DNA of 64,000 nt from Lichina pygmaea. Taxonomy: Eukaryota; Ascomycota; Lichinomycetes; Lichinales; Lichinaceae. The stretch covers positions 2,976,001 through 3,040,000 of the forward strand of contig OY730171.1 in NCBI GenBank assembly GCA_963422465.1. The letters are read 5' to 3'. How positions within the stretch are numbered: position 1 is the stretch's first letter; each line of letters opens with the position of its first letter. A program made the translations under genes and the position numbers. Positions 46,766-59,421 of the stretch are shown one piece after another. The notes beneath the pieces are model-generated. The model did no database searches, was not told where the DNA came from, and was given only the letters and a program-made list of their open reading frames with translations.

Positions 46766-47976
46766 TCAGAAGGTGCTCCAGGCCCAGTCCCTCGGGACGC
46801 TCCCTGCGACGCTGCCGGCGATCTGAGCGTTGCTGCCGGGTCTGGGCCCGATGGATAAGGAGGTCGTCGTCGTCGTGGCCGACGACGCCAGAGTGTGCGA
46901 GTCCTGGCCCAAGCTGACCGCGTCCAGCCGGCCGAGGCGCACCGCGTCCCAGCCCTTGTAATCCGACCAGCAATAGTCGCACGCCCGGGAGAGGACGCCG
47001 TCGGGATGGAATTGAGCGTCCTGGTCCAGCGGAACCAAGAAGGGGGAGTGCACGCCGCAGAAGACGTTGCCGCACCGACGACAGTGGTGGCGCCGCCCGA
47101 AGAGGGAGAACGGCCTGTTACAGATGACAGCATCGCAGCTCGGCGCGCTCGAGTCCGGCTGGAACCCGGTCAGCATTGCGCACCTTGACCGCCATGGAAG
47201 GACTCTGCAGACAGGGGGAAAGATAAGATGGACAAGGGTAAACAGAGGGGCAACCCGAGGGCCGATCATCTTCGGAACGCATGCACCTCACAGAAGACGA
47301 TCCCGTCTTCGCACGCCAGCCAACGAGCGCAGGTCGTGCCGCCCTGACGATCACCGTTCGAACGGGAACGTGGCGGGGCCCGAGCACGACACGACGCCGG
47401 CCGATGCACGCTACGTCCGACCAGGCTTCAACATGCGACGAAAGAGAGCTGCGAGCTGCTCACGGTACAGGGGCGCCGAGCGGAAATGAGACGGTCAGGA
47501 TCCTCGCTCACCTTCCAATGCTCTCGGGTCGGCGGGGCGGTCACCTTCCCGAAGCCGTACGGCCCGATCCACTCGTGCGCGCTCGTGTCGACGCTCGCGG
47601 CCGACCGGCGGAAGCCGTCGCCGGTGTTCTGTCGGCTCAGAGGCACGGGGCTGTCGGCGCCGAGCTCAAAGTCGACGCTGTTGCTGGAGCTCTGAGGCGG
47701 CGTCAGCGGCGACGGCCGACACGGCCGCTCCGTGGGTCGCAGCACGGCGGGGCGATAAGTGGGCGTCGTCGTCGGTCTCGGCTGGCGAGACTGGAGCGGA
47801 AGAAAAGGCATGCCGCCGCCTCCGTCTGGCCCGGGGCTGGCTTGCGAGCCGTTCGGCTCTGCAGCGGCCGTCGACTCGACCGACGCGACCGGGGTCAACT
47901 GCCGGGCGTTGTAGGTCGACGTGGTATGAAGCGGGAGATACGGCGAGCCCTGGGCCGTATGCGGATGGGTCGCCAT
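46766..47976 (-). CDS. FYVE zinc-finger protein (PI3P-binding type)
   Basis: Exon 1 is 47976-47512 (start MATHPHTAQGSPYLPL), exon 2 is 47158-46766; the 353-bp GT-AG intron is in phase 0. The product is 285 residues. Residues 1-150 are Pro/Ser/Thr-rich and disordered. The FYVE domain spans about 153-215: HWKPD (WxxD), eight zinc-ligand cysteines/histidines starting SCDAVICN, the PI3P signature GRRHHCRRCGNVFC, then RACDYC in place of the usual RVC. The tail is Thr/Ser-rich. FYVE domains bind PI3P on endosomal and vacuolar membranes; this short FYVE-only layout is common in Pezizomycotina and has no yeast name I can assign. The intron is long for the genome, but the join HWK|PDSS fits related proteins. 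A (GGACT)n run at 48099-48126 lies in the 5' leader. Confidence 0.85.
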
Positions 47977-49750
47977 CACCTGGCGCTGGAGTCCGATATG
48001 GCGCCGCACAAGGCCCTGCTGCGGGCAATCTCGGGGGATAGGGTCTGGGGATCGGATGTCTTGCGTTGGGACGTCGCCGCCGTTCGAGGGCGATAAGGAC
48101 TGGACTGGACTGGATTGGACTGGACTCGGCGTGGGCGAGGACAATTTGGTGTGACAAGTGCAGAAAAGAAGAGACGAATGCGCGCGGCAAGGTTCCACGG
48201 AGTGAAATCTCAATGGACACGGAAGCCGGGGGCCAAGCAGCGCTCATGGGACGGCCGTGCGGGTTCCACGACAGCAGTACCAGCCTCCCGTCGACGGCCC
48301 TCGTCCATCCGATCCTCTCGCGCCCTCGAGATGGCCCCTTTCGCGCCGTCGCCGATCGCCAACCCAACACTCCGGGCTCGTGCGCAGATGAGACGAGAAA
48401 GTCGTCGGCGGAGAGATGCACGAACCCGGCCGCGAAGGTACCGTTGCTACTCGGAGTCAGTTGTTGAGATGGGCCTTCTCCGGTGCAAGAAGGACAAACC
48501 GTGATGTCGTATTATGACGTGTGTGTTGCACCGTATCCGACGCGAGAAGAGATTTCGAATCCTCCTTTTCTCTTTTCGTCTTGTACGGTCGTTACAGTAC
48601 ATACGTACGGGCGTACTGGTACGGTACGATGGCTGTATGTCCGTACGTACTCAGAGCAATTTGTTTTTCAGACAAGTCAAGAACGCCTCGCCTCACGATA
48701 GAACGGAGCGAGTCCTGTCGTTCGAGTGACGACAAGCACGCAACGCCGCAACGTTATCTTGTTCCTCCTCCGGCCCGCAGCCCGATGAGATGTGAACGCC
48801 CGACATTGTACGGAGTACGGTAACTGATCGATTGATAAGATTTGATTAGGCATCGGATTTATTGGCCGGGAAGGTACTGTAGCCTAAATAAACCAAAAAA
48901 AACCCACCCCGAGAGACAGCGTACCGACGCCCGGCGATAGCGCCTGCTGTGCCCCCGCATGTCTATCATCGTGAGTATTTTTCATCTCGCCCTGCAATCG
49001 ATCAACAAGCAGTCTTTCGACAGATAGAGATCCACTGGAAGTTTTTCCGGCCGTCTTTGGTCGGACGTACTGTAGCGCGTCTCAAATCTTTTGAGGCCTG
49101 GTGTGAGAAGTCGGCGGAACGACCCTTAATTACCGGTGATCTTCAAGGCCAAGGGCTAGGTCGTACTTGATGACCGTACTTATCGTCGGTATCTCATTGG
49201 ACGAAGGAAAGATTAGAGCGAAAGACTATATTTCACAGGCGGCGGTCCCTCGCCGCGCTTGACGCGCTCGGCGCGCTTCCCTCCCCAACGTCAATAAAGT
49301 CAGGTTCTTCATCGTGACCCTACTCGTACACTGCGCACGAAGTACCACGCCGTGTACTCCGTACAGCTACCTGATACCGTAGTCAATTAGCCTGCTGGAA
49401 AAAGTACCCCATGGGTATCTGATGCCGCTGTACGTACGTAGCTGATCTCATGGTCCCACACCTGATTATACGCGTACAATAGTTACGCACAAGAACATCT
49501 TAAACCGGCCAAACGACAAGATTCTAGATATTCTTGTACAGCAAAGGCCACCGGCGGAGTGAAAATCAGCATCTTCGATCAAGCGGAGATTTCTCTTCTC
49601 TGTGGGATTTGTAGAAACCAGCCCCCCCCCTCCTCTAAACCAGTTCGGTCCCCGTGGGTGAAAAGAGACGGACCGCGCCGTGACCGAAAGACCGATCCCC
49701 TGGCTCATCCGGTATTGTTGTTGATCTTGTCCAGCTTGTGCCTGAGCGTG
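47977..49750. other. Intergenic between FYVE and tRNase Z genes
   Basis: 1.77 kb with the FYVE 5' leader and promoter and several GTAC palindromes (for example near 48600, 48815, 49360, 49430). No gene supported. Confidence 0.5.
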
Positions 49751-50880
49751 CTATGGGCACGGCTGACGATTTTGTCCATGTTGGCGGCCCGTCGGACGGC
49801 CGTCTCGGCCTCCTTGCGCGTCTCCGCCCTCCTCGAAGAGCTTCTGCAGGGCTGGGTTGAGGTGTCTGAGGTTGCCGATCTCGCCGACCTTGACGCGCAT
49901 GTAGTCGAAGGCGACGCCGACCTTCATATCACGCGCGACCTCGTCGTCGGCGGTGTCTGGCCGGCCTTGGTCGGCTGTGGTCGCGACGGGATCGAACGCC
50001 GGGACGCTGCGGCCGAGACAGCCGCTGCCGAGGCGTGGCCGCCACTGGTCGTTCGTCTGCGCTCGGGAGGGGCTTGTCGGGCCGCTCCCATCTGTGGCGC
50101 TCTGTAAAGTCTCGGGACGTGTCCCTTCCGCGGCATCGTCCCTGACGGCTCGTCCGGTCCCTGGCGACGACCTGCCGTGGGTTATCGTGTCGAGAACAGG
50201 AGTCTTGGGATATCGTTGCGAGAAATGCGTGAGGATGACCGTCTTCGCACGCATTGCGACGGCGACGCCCAGCGCTTCGCTCGTGGTGCAGTGCTTCTTT
50301 TCGGCCGCATCGGCGGAGAGCTCGTCGTCGAAGGTGGCTTCGTGAACGAGCACGGTCGAATCGCGCCCGACCTCTGCAAACGCCTCCGACGGCCGACAGT
50401 CGCCGCTGTAGGAGAACTTGAATCCGTTGGGGAAGGTGTACGACACCGCCATGGCTCTGTAGCAATGGTCCACGTAGACGGCTTGGACGTCCGCGAGACC
50501 CAGAGGGGAGATGGTCTCGCTGTCCCTGGAGAGCACACGCCGAGATTATCATCCCGTCCCACAACATGCTCGTCTGAATGGCGCTCGGTACTCACAGCTC
50601 CTCTGAGGACGCAGATCTGGGGAGAGCAACGTGATCCTCGTACAACGTGGTCTGGCTGAGCTGGGTCGAGCCGTTGGCGCCCTTGACGGCCCAGAGCCTC
50701 AGCCGATCGTAACCAATATCCTCCACTTGCGAGTACTCTTTGATCCACTTGAGCATGACATTGTCGGACATCACATAGAGCGGCTTTCTTCGCCGAGCTG
50801 CCGACTCGGCCGACGGCGTGGGGGCTGGCTCCGGCGATGAGCTGCCACCGGCATCAGCCCGAGCCTTGCTGTTGTCGTTC

Positions 50881-50924
<44 letters not shown>

Positions 50925-53015
50925 ATTGTTGTCGTTGTTGTCGTTGTCGTCGTCCGTGGCATCACGCCAGGCTCGGATCACCGACGCTGTCCCCAGGTGG
51001 TGATCCGCGTGCAGGTGGCTGATCCATATGGCTTTGAGGTCGCGGAACACTTCGAGTAGCTCCCTCGGAGCGAACACCCTGCGCAACTGGCCCAGCGTGT
51101 TCTCTCCACAGTCGAACAGGTAGGTACCGTAGCCGGGAACGCGAAGCAGGATGCTCGACACGTTGCGGTACTTGGAAGGCTGCATCGACCCGGTGCCCAG
51201 CGTCACGATCTCGGCATCTTGACTCGGCAGGTGTCTTTGGCTTTGGCTCCGGCCTCGGCTCCGACCTTCCTCCGGCTGAAGTCCGCTTGCGGCGTTTCGA
51301 ATGAGCCTCCTTCCCCGCTCGGCCAGGTCCAAGGCCAAGGGGGAGGTGAAGAGCCACGACATCAACGTGTTCACGACGGGCGTGACCGAGTCACGCACGA
51401 TCATGAACGACGGTGCTAGCTGCACCCTCATTCCTCGCTCGGCCACCGGCAGAGGTTTCGCACGACGCCAGCTGCCCGTGGCCTGCCGCGGCCGGATGTT
51501 GCTGTGCACCGGTATGGGAAAGTGAGCGTCGCTGATGCGATGGAGCTTGACGGCGGCGCTTGCCGCCGATTCGAAGGCAAGGTAGTTCGAGCAGTGGTCC
51601 GGCGACGAGACGAGGTGGGAGAGATGGGACATGCGCCTCACAAACCGCAGCAGGTCCGGATGCTGACCCACTCCGGGGCCCAGGATCCATACGATCGCCC
51701 CCACGCCTTCCATCACCTCTTCGGAATGCCACTCCCTCCGGCCGATCAGGTCCTCGACGTACGAGGCCTCCGGCAGATCGACGATCGCGACCCCTTTGCC
51801 GGGCTCGGGCTCGGCCATGACCATCTCCGGTGTGACCGTCGTCCCGTCCTCCGCCCTGACGCTCTTCCCGTCGGCGAGCCGGCGGAAATTCGGCCCCCGC
51901 TTCACTTTGAGCGCGATGGCCCTGTCAGGCAAGAACCGGCCCCGCTGACCCTGGTTCTTGATGATGTAGCAGATCGACTGCCGGGACGGGGTCGTGCGTG
52001 GCGGAGAGTCGTCGCGCGCACCGGGCCAGGGCACCCTGGCGTACGGATTGGCGTTGGGCGGAGAAGCCAGCGGAGGGTCCGTGCCGTCTGTCGAGCCTCC
52101 GTGCGGCGGTGAACCGTCGAGCGGTTTGAACTGTCCTGATCGCTCGTCCCGGGTCAGCGGTTGGGTATTCGGTCTGGCGGTGGATGGATGTCTCTGGTCG
52201 AACGCGCCAAAGTTCCAGTTGGGATTGAACATCTCCGAGAGCAGGCCGGCTCGGGTCCGGTCGTCTCGACGAGACCGTGGCCCGGAGAAGCTTGTCTCCG
52301 TCGGATCGGTGCCCGAGGACGTCGAGCCGCTTTCGTGCTCCGCAAACGTTCTTTTCCTGGGGCGGTTGCGATTCTCCGTCGGGCTGGAAGGCTCCGCGCT
52401 TCGAGATTCGATGCCCATGACCCAAACCTTGATGTGCCCATCGCTCCACGTCGGCTGCCAGAGCGACGGCGGTTGCGGTGCGGATCCACCGTCATTCTCG
52501 GTCCCGTCCCGATCCTCGAGGTTCGAGCGGATCTTGACGCTCTCCGGAAGACCCAACCTGTCGTGACCCGTCAGGTCCTCGAACTCGTTGACGTCCACCA
52601 ACGCCTTTCGTCTGAAAATGAAACCCCGCGCCGTTGACAGTAAGTATCGCAGGTTTCTCCCGCCGTGCACCGTCAGCCACCCAGCATCCCCACCGGCGAC
52701 CCCCTCGCCCTGTTCCGTCTGCGACTTCTTTCCGACCGCGCGTCCCTTTGCCTTTGAACCTTCAGCGACGCCGCGTGGAACGTCCGTGATGGTGATGATC
52801 AACCCGATCAAGCCACCGGCGGTGGACCAGTTCACGTTTCCGGTGAGGAAGATATGGGACAGTTTCGAGAACTTGATGCCCAGTTCGTTGATCGTGCGCT
52901 GCGTGCCCTCGGCGACCTGGCCAAAGATGTATCGCCTGTCATCAAAGTGCAGCAGCAGAGTCGTGCCCGGCGTGTCGGCGGTGGGCGTACTGAGCACCTG
53001 GAGGAAGGAATGCAT
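49751..53015 (-). CDS. TRZ1: tRNase Z, long form (ELAC2/Trz1 type)
   Basis: Removes 3' trailers from pre-tRNAs in nucleus and mitochondria. Exon 1 is 53015-50596 and exon 2 is 50525-49751; the 70-bp GT-AG intron splits a Leu codon. The product is 1064 residues. The N-terminal half is the inactive pseudo-domain (HSFLQVLSTPTADTPG, FGQVAEGTQR, FLTGNVNWSTAGGLIG). The catalytic half has VTLGTGSMQPSKYRNVSS, the metal motif HLHADHHLG at about 667-675, VDHCYRAMAV, YSGDCRPSE, HEATFDDEL and THFSQRYP, and the terminal AFDYMRVKVGEI typical of fungi. A run of about 16 Asn, encoded by a (GTT)n tract on the plus strand, begins about 20 residues after the metal motif. The frame is open upstream to 53492 without an ATG, so 53015 is the best start; a mitochondrial leader from a hidden upstream exon is possible. 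Confidence 0.95.
50881..50951. repeat. (GTT)n microsatellite in tRNase Z coding sequence
   Basis: Encodes the poly-Asn run on the minus strand; interruptions near both ends encode Asp and Lys. Confidence 0.9.
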
Positions 53016-54996
53016 CTTTCGCGAGTGGGCCTGATGATAAGCGGCCACATGAGCCCTGCGGGATCTCCAGCCGTCAACGCCGGCGTCGGCCTTCTCGCGC
53101 CTGAAGCTACCGAGGGACTGCCCGCGGCGGTTCTTCGATGGGCCGGCTCTGCTGTTCACCGTCCTGATTCTGGCTTTGCCCGAAGAAGCCCGCCCAGGCC
53201 GCCGAGCTGCTAGCTGTAACGATCGACCTGTGGCTCCCTGTGGTGTTCTAGGTGTGAACTGAGCCGCGTCTGGCTTCTGCAGCGTTCGAAGGGTAGCATG
53301 GTATCTCCACAGCTGGTGGCGGTCAGCCGAGGCAGGCAAAGAGGTCACGTCAACGGCGTTGCTTCTCGAGTTGAGGCATGCGGCGGTGATGGTCCGCAAT
53401 GCGCGGCTCAGATTAGCCAACGTGAGGACAGTTGCTGCGGATGCCAGCAACAGCGGCGATGCCGTCCTAGACGTGGAACACAGCGTCGACAACAGCGCAC
53501 GTGCTCACGTGTTAGGAGGGTTGTCGCCCTGCGAAGCGTGCTGATTGAGGTCAGCAAGGACAGCGTATGACTCAAGGAAAGTAGGCTTACCTGTACGAGT
53601 CAACCAAAGTCACGAAAAGGAGCAGTATCGATCACGATAGTGTCCTTCGATTAGGTACTCCATACATACGGACCGTTCCGTACGTCACACAGAGCTCCTA
53701 CAGGAACGAATTTTTGCTGGGTGCCTCGGGACAAGCCGACGCGTACATACTGTACGTACCGCACGTGTGTACGGAGTAACTTACAGAGTACGTACTGTAC
53801 GGAGTAATTAGCTCTAGATCTGCGGTGTCCGAGGCACTGCGAGGCTGGCAAAGCTGGCCCTAACGTAGCTACTTCGTACCTGCGGTCGCCTACTGTACTG
53901 TACATACGAATAGGCTCTAGGATGGCGTGCACGTCAACAACACGCACGCTTCCCACGTGTTCATAGGCTGGTCTCGTTGGTCGTACGCATGTGCTGTAGC
54001 TCTACACCCTGTTCTCCCCAGTCCCAGGTGTGCCAAGACACTGCTGAACGTACTGTAGGTTTGGTCTTGACTTCCACTACATCGTAGGCTTGGATCATGC
54101 CTTGGTCTGGTCCTGTACAGAGACGATACGGTACGGGGTACAGTGTACATTGGCTCAAGTAGCCCCTCAGTACTGTAGAGTACTGTATGGACCACTGCTG
54201 TACTCCGTACTGTACAGTGGCACGACAAAAGTTTGCGTACGCCTCCATACGAAATTCACCTCGGGTATCTCCGGAGAATCAATACATAGCCGCTTGCTGT
54301 TACTGGTGTAACCCCTCAGTCTAGTCGTATTACTTATGAAAATAGCAGCTGACAGGTCGTACTAGTGTTCGCAGACTTGTGTCGTGACACTGTACATCGG
54401 GCATGTATACCTAAGGGTCAGGGTCATGTGCCCAGTGATAGCACCTAGGAAGACTTCTCTTCGCGGGTGTGAAATGCCCATGCGTTATTAGGCAAAAGAC
54501 ACCTAGCCGACCGCTTGAAAAAAGGGGTACGATACTACGGAAGTACACAGGAAGATTTCCAGCCGCAGAACTACGTTCGTAGATTCAGGAGCTTCGTAGA
54601 ATCGAAGAATGATCGGAGGATATGGTGATATGAATCGATGAGCTACTACAGCAACGCCACGAGATGAACCTGAAATGAACCTTGACATTGACATCTGTCC
54701 GAAGTGGAGAGAAAGATCCAATCGACCAAGAGCGAAACAGCAAAAAAAAGTATCGAGATGAAAGACCTGGACGTGACCGCTGAACGCGAACGATATACAG
54801 ACAAGATACCCCCAAACATGCTTGATCTGGCCCGAGGGATGGACAAAGGGCAATCCGGACGGAGGAGACGACTTCGGACGAGCAGGTCCCCAAAGGCATG
54901 ATGGCTTCAGCCTTTGCCACGGACAGCTCTCCGCCCGACCCAGTCGTCCTTCTCGTTACTCCGTTCCCGACACATCGCATCGCAGCTTGACATGGC
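53016..54996. other. Intergenic between tRNase Z and bZIP genes
   Basis: 2 kb: tRNase Z 5' flank, clusters of GTAC palindromes (53640-53920, 54090-54210), MITE copy 2, and the bZIP 3' flank. No gene supported. Confidence 0.5.
54215..54392. mobile_element. MITE copy 2
   Basis: 178 bp, TA at 54213-54214 and 54393-54394. Ends CAGTGGCACGACAAAAGTTT and the complement of CAGTGTCACGACACAAGTCT. Aligns in reverse orientation with the copy at 1872-2047 through the interior as well as the ends. Confidence 0.85.
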
Positions 54997-56428
54997 CTAC
55001 AGACGAGAGGTCACTCGGCTGATCCGCTGGAAGGGTGCTTCGGCGGCGGTGCACAGACGATGGAAGCGTTCCATCGCGGCGGCGGTCGTGCTGTTCTCGC
55101 CGGCATCCGTCGTCGCCGAGACCGTCAATATAGGCTCGGATTGTTCCTTTTCAGACCCGATGCGAGGACCGGCGACTTGCCCCGGATCTGCGACTCCTGC
55201 GAGATGCGAGGGCGTCGCGACGCGCTCTGCGACGTCGGAGTCCGCGAAGAGCGCGAAGGCCGGGTCCGACTCGTCAAAGTCCTCCGAACAGCTCTCGTGG
55301 ACGGCGGGCGCCTCGTTCGAGGTGGCCGTCGACACCTCGTCCATGGCGGTCGGCATGGTCGGCGGCAGCGGAGCCAGCTCGCCCTTGGCGTGGTCGAAGG
55401 ATGCCAGGGCGCCTGCGGGGTCGAGCGGCTTCTCCGAGAGCAGCGCGGTCGATTCGATCCGGTCCACGGCCGGTCCGTCGGGCACGTCGTGCACCGAGAA
55501 GACCTGAGGCCGGTTGTTGCCCCATATGGGATTGGCCAAGGCGCCAAAGGCCCAGGGGTCGTTGCCGGCCGGGTCGAGGATGGACATGTCGAGCGGCGCG
55601 TCGGGCATGAGCGTCATGCCGACGTGGGTGGTCTCGTGCGACGGCTGCCGCGACCGCGACTCGACGGAGCGCTCGTCGTCGACTGGGGCGGGGGCGTCGC
55701 TCATCGTCGCGGCCGGAGCCGCTTCGGGCTTCACCGAGGCGGCGGCGGCAGCGGCGGACGAGGACCCGCTGGCGTCGAGCTGGTTCAGGAAGGTGGAGAA
55801 GGCGGGCGAGGAGAGCAACATGCGGGTGAGATCGGAGAGACGCGTGTTCTCTTCTCGGAGCGCGCGGTTCTCCTGCTTGAGGTCGTTGACCTCCTTGTTC
55901 CTCGTGGCCGCTTCGCCCTCGAGCTGACCGATGTATTCTGGAGGCGCGACGGAGCGTCAGCAGGTTCGCTAGCTCGCTCGCTCGCTCGCTCGCTCGCGCT
56001 CACTCACGGACGAGCGGGCGCATCGTCCCAAAGCGGCACCGGATCCAACGTACCTTTCCTTCGTGAGCGGAACGCTCTCGCCGAGACCTTGTTCCGGAGC
56101 TGTCGGCGCTCCTTGCTGCTCAGCTTCTTGCCCTCCTCGCTGGCCAGGAGCCGCTCGTCCTCGTCCATGTCGTCCTCGTCCTTCCGGGAGCGACCGACGT
56201 GGTCTCGCATCTGCTCGGGCTGCGGCGTGCCGGCGCCGTCGCTGCCCGCCACGCTGGCTTGCCTCATCGAGCTGAGCAGCTGCGGGATCTTCTCCTCGGC
56301 GATGGAATCCAGACGGCGAGAAGCGGCGTCGTCTTCAGAGAACGCGGTCGAAGCCGACAGGTGCCGCAGCGCCGGGGTAGAGGCAACAGGTCGACTCTGT
56401 CGTCTTCGGTCCTCTTTGTCCTCCTCCA

Positions 56429-56462
<34 letters not shown>

Positions 56463-57161
56463 ACGAGCCTTGGCCATGGCCGCTTGTTGTTGGTGTACGC
56501 CGGGCCACAGTCTGGGCATAGCGCCGGGATGGGACGGCGGCGGGCGGGAAGGCTCGCTCTTGCCGAGGACGCTCGGGTCGACGAATTCGCTCGTCGATGT
56601 CGTGGAACGGGCAGAGGAGAAGAAGGCCGGGGGGTGGTCCGGGCTGGCTGGGTTGAGCTCCAGGTCCATCTCGGACGGTGCGCCAAAGGAGGCCTGATTG
56701 CTCGCGGCGGGCGTCAGGGCCAAGTTCATGAGATCGTCGGCGGCTTGCGGGTCGAAGAGGAGGTCGTCGACGGGGAGATCGAACAGCGACTGGTCGCGGT
56801 ACGAGTTGTTGAAGCTGGAACTCTCGAGAACGGCCGAGGTGTGGGCCACCGCCCCCCAGGGAATGCCCGTCTGCTGCTTGTGCAGATCATACCGATGGCT
56901 CGGAGCGGCGAAGGACGGCTTCTGAGCCGACGACGTCGTGGGATCTGGTCGTCGTAGGAGGGTGTTGTTAGGGTTCGCCGTCGCGGCAGGTGGAATGGTC
57001 GGAGCGCTCAAGGGGGACTGGGACGGGGAGAAAGATCGAAGCTGATCGTAGTTGAGGAACGAGTCGACATCGATGGGGTCGTAGCAGGCTCCGCCGCTGG
57101 GCGGAGACGTCGACCCGGTCGCCGACATGGACGACGGTCCCGACTGAACTGAAGGACTCAT
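54997..57161 (-). CDS. bZIP transcription factor (fungal, possibly MeaB-like)
   Basis: Exon 1 is 57161-56054 (MSPSVQSGPSSMSATG), exon 2 is 55937-54997. The 116-bp GT-AG intron has a CTGAC branch site and interrupts the bZIP at SRRK|EYIG, a common position in fungal bZIP genes. The product is 682 residues. Residues 1-340 are Ser/Pro-rich with acidic patches and a polyQ run (about 10 Gln near 265). The basic region (KERRQLRNKVSARAFRSRRK, about 350-369) carries the N-x2-A-x2-F/R signature. A leucine zipper follows (QLEGEA, NDLKQENRALREENTRLSDL). The C-terminal part is disordered with acidic clusters. NKVSARAFRSRRKEYI resembles the MeaB group, which acts in nitrogen regulation in Aspergillus and Fusarium; this assignment is from memory and tentative. 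Nuclear, DNA-binding dimer. Confidence 0.9.
56429..56462. repeat. (CTG)n microsatellite encoding the bZIP polyQ run
   Basis: About ten triplets in exon 1, read as CAG on the coding strand. Confidence 0.9.
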
Positions 57162-59375
57162 GGTGGCGGTCAAGGGCTTCGGCTGAGAGACCACGGATCT
57201 ATTCGAACCGTCGTGGTCGGTGGCGCAAGGGAGCCCGACGAAGGTGAATTGAGTTGGCCGAAGGACGAAAATGGGTTGGAGGAAACCAGAGGGATAAAAA
57301 GAGACAGTCCAGAGACGCGCGGCGTTATAGTTAGGCCGTGCGATGGGGAAAGGAGCGGCTTGTCGTGGAGTCAAAGGCGGAGAAAGGTGCGACGAGAAGT
57401 TGGAAGGACGAAGGAGCAGAAATGAGTGGACGGAGCGGTCGCAATGATTACTCCGTACGTATTACAGGAGTAAGGGAAGCCGGAATGCGGCTATGCTGCG
57501 ACGGCTGAGAAATGGCATGGGAGACCAGGCATGAGTGGTGACTAAGCAACCATGCGACAGCGGCTATCCCTTTAACGGTCCGGCTCGCTTCTCGAGGCTG
57601 AGGACGCGTCACCCTCGAGCTTGCTTTTTCCACCGACCTACTGTAGTACGTCCGTTTCGTCGTTCAGCTGTACCCTCGTACATCGGTACATAGGTACATA
57701 CGTACGTCCATGCAAGGCCTTTGCATGTACTCTTATACCGCAGCGTCGAACGAAGATCTAGCCGAGAAATCCACCGGACTTTTTCTGGGAAGGCTCATTG
57801 GCCGATCGATCTTCTTTCTCCAAGTGGACTTTTTTTGATTGGCTCTCGAAAACGCCGCAGTAGGAAAAGAGAGTTCATGATTCTTGACAATCTACTCGTA
57901 CTTCTGTAATGAGTGGGGCTCCGCCGGCCGGAGCCTCGGGCCCGAGTCACTCCGACGGGCTCGCCAGTTGGTGCCAAATATGGAAGCAGCGGCATAACGG
58001 AAACCCCTTCGACTGCGCTTGCCCTATCATGATGTCAACCAGCGTTTTGACGATAACCCCCCTGTCACGGGTTCTGTTGGAGGGATACAAGTGATTACCG
58101 TTGGACATGGTCACGTGACGGCGTCTTGACAGCTGGGAGATAGACAGAGCAGGGAACCCCAAAATCAGCACCTCCCTCTCTGTCCTCCCTCACTTTCTCC
58201 AACATCTCAATATGGAAATCATGGATTCGAACTGCACGCAGTGGTAAGTATCCTTACTCAACTTCATGCTCCGCTCCACTTCACGCTCATCTAGCTCATG
58301 TCAATACCGAATTGAACATGGCAAATTTGATATTTGAGCTGACCCCCCCACGAAAAAGAAAAAGTAATCCCCAGGCTCTAATGGCGCTCTTCAGCGATCT
58401 CGAGACGATACCGAAACTGAAGCGAAAAGTATCGTTGAACCTCACAAAAGCTGCAAAGCCTTGAAGCGACGACTCAACAACTGCAAAGTAGTTCCGTACT
58501 TACGTACGTATGTATGCTAAGTGTATGCGCGGACTCTTGTCTAACGACGATGAGAGGTTTGTCGTTGTCCTGCCTGCTGGCGAAGATCTAGAGAATGTTC
58601 GGAAGGAGATGGTCGAGAGTAGCACTTTCATAGAGCTACGTTAGCAGGTCGCTAACAACACCAAAGGCGTGCGGAGCCGACATCGAAACCTTCCGATCGC
58701 AGGTAGCATAGATTCCCAGACTCCAGGCGCAAATGGCCAAAATCCCTGGGGTGAACGACGCTACCCATTCGACTATCAGGCTAGCCCAGCTTGCAGTGAC
58801 CTCTCACTACATACGTAGTCTGTCGCAGCTCGAAACAGTGCTGCCCACTACACAACGGTCGAGACCGGTCATTACTACTGTACCACAGGTATGGGTTTTA
58901 CCTAGTGGTACACAACCGGACGGTAGAGGAGATGGTTGAAGATAGACCGCAACCATTGTCAATGGCGGTGGTGGATGTGATAGAGGGGGAGAGTGTAGTA
59001 CGTTACACCAAGCTCAATACTCGTAGACAGCTTGAAAATTGCGGGCTATTAGCATTGGTACGGTACGATGACTTTTAGGTACCAAAGCTCCCATGCCCAC
59101 GCCTTTGTCCCCTCGTGTTGCTCAACCAACAAGGACGCCAGCGCGCCCAGGATCTTGGCGGGAAGAACCTGGGCAGAACAGATGACAGCTTGGAAGGTGT
59201 CGAGGAGGCACGTTGAAAGATGGAAATGGAGATTGTTTCAGCCCAGGTCGCGTGTCCCTTGGGGCATCGATCCTCAATGCGTTGCTGCCATGCTTGCGTG
59301 GCCCTCGGCCGGTGCTACGTTGTCGCTTGCATCACGATCATTGCACGAGAACCTTTTCACTGCGTATCCTAGGAT

Positions 59376-59378
<3 letters not shown>

Positions 59379-59419
<41 letters not shown>
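59379..59419. repeat. (CA)n microsatellite
   Basis: About 20 CA units. Confidence 0.95.

Positions 59420-59421
<2 letters not shown>

Noticed and set aside
53016-53492. Upstream in-frame extension of tRNase Z resembling a mitochondrial leader
   Set aside because: It has no ATG in frame; the Met at 53015 fits fungal homologs. A hidden upstream exon remains possible.
58205-58240. GTTCGAATCC-like sequence (minus strand), a possible tRNA T-arm
   Set aside because: The flanking bases do not form a T-stem and no box A lies at a suitable distance.
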